From: Ceratorhiza oryzae-sativae
Taxonomy: Eukaryota > Basidiomycota > Agaricomycetes > Cantharellales > Ceratobasidiaceae
Length of the DNA stretch: 64,000 nucleotides
Reading direction: 5' to 3'
Assembly (NCBI GenBank): GCA_030998015.1
Contig: JARWMV010000001.1
Coordinates: 472,916 to 536,915 of the forward strand
The stretch's first letter is position 1. Every line of letters starts with the position of its first letter. Both the position numbers and the translations under genes were made by a program. The notes under the pieces were generated by a model that worked only from the letters and a program-made list of their open reading frames with translations, had not been told where the DNA came from and searched no databases. This document shows positions 59,214 through 64,000 of the stretch, in pieces.

Positions 59214-62200
59214 ATGTCACGACCGCAGATTCCTGCGGAGCTCAAGTCGATCGAGCCATTTCTACGGAGAGCGGATGAATTTAAAGCTCAGGATCTCATC
59301 ATTTCATACTGGTCAGTGCCCGTGCCTATTGGCATATTACGGAGAAATTATGTTCATAAATCAGGTGCGAATACCATGCGGTCAAGATGGGAATGCAGCT
59401 TCGGCCACGTGAAACCGAATCAACAATTTACTTGACCTTGCTCTTGAGGTCACTCGAAGCCACCAAGAAATCACTTCGCACCTACGAAGCTATCACCAAC
59501 AAAAGCGTCGGCTGGTTGTACGTCAAGAACTTTGCTGAGCGGGTAAGCATCTATGCGTATCTGATGTCCTTAATTAATGGTTTTTAGGTATTCAGGCAGG
59601 TCTACGAAGAGGATCGTAATGGTCAGGTTTCTCGGTCTACAGCTAAAAAGTTCCTATTGGCCAGCCAAATTTTTGAGATACTGTCGGTATTTGAAAGTGT
59701 AGAGCCGGTGCAGACAGCACGTATTGAAAAGAGGGGGATGTATGCGGTATGTTGTGCCCTATATCTCTGCTCCGCTGCATGCAAACTTGATCGTAGAAAC
59801 GGCGAGCTTCGGAATTGTCAAAGGATTTTAGGAGCAATCGCACGCCCTCCCCGCCCTCTGGTGGTTCTGGCGATGAGTCTTCTTCACCAGTACTACCAGA
59901 TTCTCCAAGGACCATCGGCTCGGATAGATCCCAAACTTCTATCATGCCATTGCAGTCTTTCCTTCCCCAGTCTGAAGCTACAACTCCACAGAAACACACT
60001 TCTAATCCAACCCGTCGTGCCAAATCAGAGGCCAAAAATCAGACCTTGTCAGGAAAGACAGAAGAGTCGGAACGAGTTTTAGCAACTGGAAGGAGTACCC
60101 AAACCTCCTGTGAAGTCAAGGGTAAAGCGCGGGCGAATCCGCTTGATAATCGTACACCTCCAAGCGTAGGCGTACCTCCAGTTTTCGGACCTGACAGTCT
60201 TCGACCTCGACGTCGGACATCTAATCTACTGCCATCTACCTCACTTTCAACGCTTGACGAACAGGGGTTTTCTGATATTATGGCACCAATGGCAACACTT
60301 TCAAGCCTGATCGCAGCGGAGAATACACTGACTAGCTCAGCACGCATTGTTGCATGGTGCAAATCAGTGTTTGCGCTTGTCGATCGCACTCAGCCCAATC
60401 CTGAATCTGGTTATCCAGGGGCAGCTATACATCCCTCACTTCAAGATCTCGCAGACGTGGCTATTCGACACGTTACGACAGTTGCATCCCTGTGGTCAAT
60501 TGAAAGCATAGCACATGCTCCGGTCTATGTTGCCGAAGCGTTATATTTGCGGGGGACACTTAGAGCAAGCGGCGCATTTGCTGAAAAGGTTCTACATGAC
60601 GCAAGAGCTGCATTCGACGACTTTGAAGCAGCGGCGAAACTAGGGTACAAAGCAGGATGGTTTCGGCTTGGTCAAGCTTCCGAGAACTCCCGGTCTCTAG
60701 ACAACGCCAAGGGGTTGTATGAGTACGGTGCCCAGCTCAAAGAAACGAACTGTCTTTATGTAAGCATATTTCCTCATATCATCAATACGCTCATATGAAT
60801 GGACTTTTACTTACTATCTAGCGCTTGGGGAACGCTCACCTTCTTGGAGAGCTGGGTTTGCCTATCAATATACCATTAGGGTTAGAGTTACTCCGGGAGG
60901 CTGCTGATCACGCAACACTCGAGTGCCCCCATCCGCCACATGTCTTTGGGACCGTCCTTCTGAACGAATTCCCTCAAGTAACATTGCCGCTCTCGGTATT
61001 AGAACAGGTTATATCTAAACCTGCATCAAGTCACCTGCGAACCCCACTATCTGAAGCGCGGAGATACATTGAGCGTTCCGCTTACCTTGGATTCGGACAA
61101 GCGTTGTACAGGATGGGACGGGCGCACGGACATGGTGAAATGGGCTGCGACTACGACCCAAAACTATCGGTGAAATACTACTTGGCTGCCAGTCAAAGGG
61201 GTATAGTTGAAGCAAACATGGGCCTATCCAAGTGGTACCTGAGTGGTGCCGAGGGTCAATTCGAGAAGAACATGGAGCTTGCCATGAGATTCGCGCGACT
61301 AGCCGCGAATGGGGGTTCGACATTTGGAATGTTTACTATGGGATATTACTCAGAGATGGGGGTGGGTTCGAGCTGATCCCCAGGAAGCTATCGAATGGTA
61401 TACAAAAGCTACCGCAAAGGGGTACAAGGAAGCCCCAGAACGGGTGACTATTCTTCGCGAAAAGTTCACTAGGATGTCGCCTTTGTTGAGTATGCAACCG
61501 CTGGACGAGGCGTCGATCAAGATGGCGTCCAGTAGCATGGTGAGCTCAATGACAGACCGCTTCTAGTTTATTCACACTGATGTCACGGTCAGTCTCTTCG
61601 GGAAATGTTCAACCGCCTCTTAGCCCATGGATGTGCAGATCTCACTTCACAGATAGATCCCGCGGCTCAGTCTCATTCCGCGATCTATGGGGGAGCCTTT
61701 GGCGATGTGTATTGTGGAAAGCTCCTGGATGGGACGGTCGTCGCGATCAAGGCTCTCAGACACCACATGTTGATTGAAGAAACAGCACCTAAGGCTCTCA
61801 AGGTAAATATTTCCATCAGCAACATGCTAATCCACAAGCTTATGGCATTTAACGAAGCGTGCAATGCGTGAAATATACATCTGGTCAAAAGCGAAGCACG
61901 AGAACATCCAACCGCTGATGGGTATAATCATGTTTCGAGGATGTTTGGGCATGGTATCATCGTGGATGACCAATGGAAACATGGAGACCTACCTACAGAA
62001 TAACCCAGGTGTCAACAGACATGAAATGGTTCGCTCATAACACCTCGTGGTCTTAGGAAACCAAGCTGATTGTTCGAATTTTCAAACAGTCCACGCATGT
62101 CGCTCACGGCGTTGCATATCTTCATGACATCGGAATGGTACATGCTTCATTTGTTCCCGTGTTTCTTTTAATTGACCTATACAATATAGGTGCATGGAGA

Positions 62201-62901
62201 TCTCAAAGCTGTAAGAACACATTAATTTTCCGGCTATAAAATCATAACAGAGTGCGTAGCGAAACGTCCTGGTCGACCAGAACGGCATTCCGAAACTCAG
62301 TGACTTTGATCACTCGCTTTTATCCAAGTACAGTCTTGCGTTTACGGAAACCACAAACGTGGGGGGTGGGACTCTAAGGTGGATGGTAAGTGTGAAGAAA
62401 AACGGAAGCGATTGATTGTTAAGCTCATTCCCAAAAGGCTCCAGAGCTACTTTTACCGGACGAGGAGGAGGAATCGACTCTGGTTGCCCTTAGGACAACG
62501 CAAACGGACATATATGCGCTTGGCATGGTATGTTTATGCAACAAGTGAAGGATCATGTACTTATCTTTTTTGTATTTAGACCATTCTGGTGCGTTGGTCT
62601 GCATACTCGAGAAACAATTCACTGACCGTGAATATAGGAAATTCTTACCGGTAGATTGCCATATTCAGAATACAGAGCCGATTCGGCCGTCATAATAGCA
62701 CTGTTTCAACAGCTACTACCGAAGCGCCCAAAGGAACTATTGTCTCAGGATGATGTATGGGCGCTGCTTGTGAGCTGCTGGAATCCTACCCCTGACGCCC
62801 GACCGACAGCCTCGCTAATACATCAGGCACTGTCTAATCGAGTACGTTCTAACGGTGCCAGGATAAACCGACCGTTTCTGACCCGTACTTTGGCTTTTTA
62901 G
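59214..62901 (+). CDS. Vta1 N-domain / Sel1-repeat (Skt5/Chs4-like) / TKL kinase fusion
   Basis: The ATG at 59214 opens the Vta1 N-terminal domain, residues 1 to about 165: ELKSIEPFLRRADEFKAQD, YWCEYHAVKMGMQL, RTYEAITNKSVGW, VYEEDRNGQVS, MYAKRRASELSKDF. The same exon (59797-60759) runs through a Ser/Pro-rich linker into Sel1-like repeats of the Skt5/Chs4 type: YVAEALYLRGTLRASGAFAE, GYKAGWFRLGQ, RRYIERSAYLGFGQALYRMG, SKWYLSGAEGQFEKN. An intron at 61540-61592 (gtgagc...cag, phase 0) joins SSSM to SLREMFNRLLAHGCADL and a TKL kinase: GGAFGDVYCG, VVAIKALR (Lys), VHGDLKARNVLVDQNG (catalytic Asp), LSDFDHS (DFD instead of DFG), GGGTLRWMAPE. The end is 62899-62901. About 1000 residues. One G-run error near 61358-61362 breaks the frame before RADPQEAIEWY. 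Vta1 normally ends in a Vps4-binding domain, absent here. Confidence 0.8.
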
Positions 62902-63146
62902 TCGCCGTGGCCCGTCTCGAATTGACAAAGTATAACTCTAATCATTCCGGCAATTCGCATTGGCTTGATATAGATACCTACTCGTGAAGCACGAGACACT
63001 ACTGTATGCATCCTGGCATGATTCACATTTCTCTGTTCAAGCTGCACTGAAATGTAACGTAGTATGAACAAAATGATAAGCATAACCGTGTATTATTGAG
63101 ACCCCGATGCATCTCGAAGCAAGCAGTGCAAGGAACTAAGAATACA

Positions 63147-64000
63147 TTATGGGACAAAACATTTCAAGTGTTTTGACCCCATAACTTAAAACACCTACAA
63201 CTTTTGATCAAGGCCATGCCCCATAATGTAATTACTATCAATCAATAGCATATCATCGTAGCTACAAAATAAATATACATACAATCTGTTTGTTCAACAA
63301 ACAGTGGAGTTACATGTCAAATAGTACATATGGGTCACATGAAAGGTTTTGTCCCCTGCATACAACTAGAATTGTTTATGTGAATCAATGAGAAATTTGG
63401 CCACCATCAGCCTCCAAAACCTGAGCCATATGTCTAGGCATGCCTTCTATCAGCTTCTGGCAGTACTCTTCACCAAAACCATTCCAAACATCTTGCACCT
63501 GCTTCCATAACTCCAAAATACCACCTGGGGGGACTCATACTCTCCCAACTGCCTCTTGAGCTCAGCCCAGAGATTCTCAATGGGGTTGAGATCTGGAGAC
63601 ATGGCTGGCCACTCAAGCAGCTCAATTCAATGGCCTCAAACCAGTTGAGGCAAATCTTTGCCTTATGAGAACTGGCATTATCCTGCTCAAATATGACCTC
63701 CCCTGGCTCGATCCCTAAATGCTCTAGGCTGTGTGAAAATTTGTCCCCCAAAATCTCCAGGTAAAGCTCCTTATTTGATGTGTGCTCTAACCTGCCCCCT
63801 ATTCCTGTGTCATGAGCCATGATCAAGGTCTCATGGCTAACCATCATTTTCTTCCCTTTGTTCACCACCTTTGTCTTGTGGCTTGACCACCTTCCTTTCA
63901 TGAGTAAACACCTCCACCTGCTTACTGAGCCATGTTCTATTATTAGTTGCTTGCTTACTGATCACTGCCAGTCACCTTGCTCATCCTACTATTATTAGCT
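63147..64000 (-). mobile_element. Tc1/mariner-like DNA transposon, cut by window edge
   Basis: The minus strand encodes a DDE transposase ending at 63385-63387 (GGQISH). Visible parts are HETLIMAHDTGIGGRLEH, VIFEQDNASSHKAKICLNWF (second catalytic Asp), [17 protein letters not shown] (DDE region up to AELKRQ) and [20 protein letters not shown]. The frame breaks twice, near 63625-63632 and in the G/C run 63527-63532, so this copy is probably inactive or misread. The right-hand non-coding end has a palindromic subterminal sequence (63152-63187, ttatggg...cccataa) and cttttgatca, typical of Tc1-type ends; the outermost base is probably after a TA near 63145. The other end lies outside the window. 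Confidence 0.75.
63152..63187. repeat. Subterminal palindrome of the transposon
   Basis: ttatgggacaaaaca is followed after a short spacer by tgttttgaccccataa, its near-complete reverse complement. It lies in the non-coding end of the Tc1-like element and may be a transposase binding site. Confidence 0.45.

Noticed and set aside
1..64000. CRISPR arrays, prophage or operon structures
   Set aside because: No spaced direct repeats or ribosome-binding-site logic; spliceosomal introns throughout show a eukaryotic nuclear sequence.

Overview
This window reads as nuclear DNA of a filamentous basidiomycete, most likely an Agaricomycete of the Rhizoctonia/Ceratobasidiaceae type. The reasons are very intron-dense genes with 50-60 nt introns, GT-AG plus several GC-AG junctions, branch sites such as GCTAAC, typically basidiomycete families (DUF6533 membrane proteins, TKL kinases with a DFD motif, an Skt5/Chs4-type Sel1-repeat protein) and close packing on both strands. 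The species assignment is inference. No rRNA, CRISPR or prokaryotic feature was seen.

Layout. 1-17.5 kb is mostly housekeeping: the 3' two thirds of the U5 snRNP GTPase Snu114 (+), a DUF6533 membrane protein (-), a secreted GH5 glycosidase (-), class I myosin (+), the U3 snoRNP protein Mpp10 (-) and mitochondrial ribosomal protein mS35 (-). 17.5-20.2 kb is nearly empty. 20.2-35 kb holds a Ubp2-type deubiquitinase, indoleamine 2,3-dioxygenase, a DUF3074 START-like protein, homogentisate 1,2-dioxygenase and a salicylate-hydroxylase-like FAD monooxygenase; the three aromatic-ring oxygenases lie within about 10 kb. 35-48 kb is a mostly minus-strand run: the SNARE Vti1, a second, incomplete DUF6533 gene, a tandem-bromodomain Rsc4-like protein, a glycolipid-transfer protein, an ABM-fold protein, a TBC Rab-GAP and the NEDD8 E2 Ubc12. 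48-51 kb is accessory: a tRNA-like relic, an unknown membrane protein, the 3' stump of a duplicated reductase, and a 5'-truncated non-LTR retrotransposon with its A-tail. An intact reductase of the same family, a PhoD-like phosphatase and a multi-domain kinase gene follow. A Tc1/mariner-like transposon runs off the right edge.

Most notable: the gene at 59214-62901 reads as one protein joining the N-terminal domain of the ESCRT/Vps4 regulator Vta1, an Skt5/Chs4-like Sel1-repeat region and a TKL protein kinase. Also notable is a homogentisate dioxygenase whose best gene model starts with a mitochondrial-type presequence.

A caveat covers the whole window. Many otherwise conserved genes (Snu114, myosin, Mpp10, Ubp2, IDO, HGD, Rsc4-like, TBC, the reductase, the Sel1 region) carry single-base frame breaks, mostly one base missing from a short homopolymer, with conserved protein on both sides. 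This looks like sequencing or assembly undercalling rather than pseudogenisation, so gene ends and literal translations should be read with that in mind. Exon models come from reading frame and splice consensus only; no alignment or RNA data were available.
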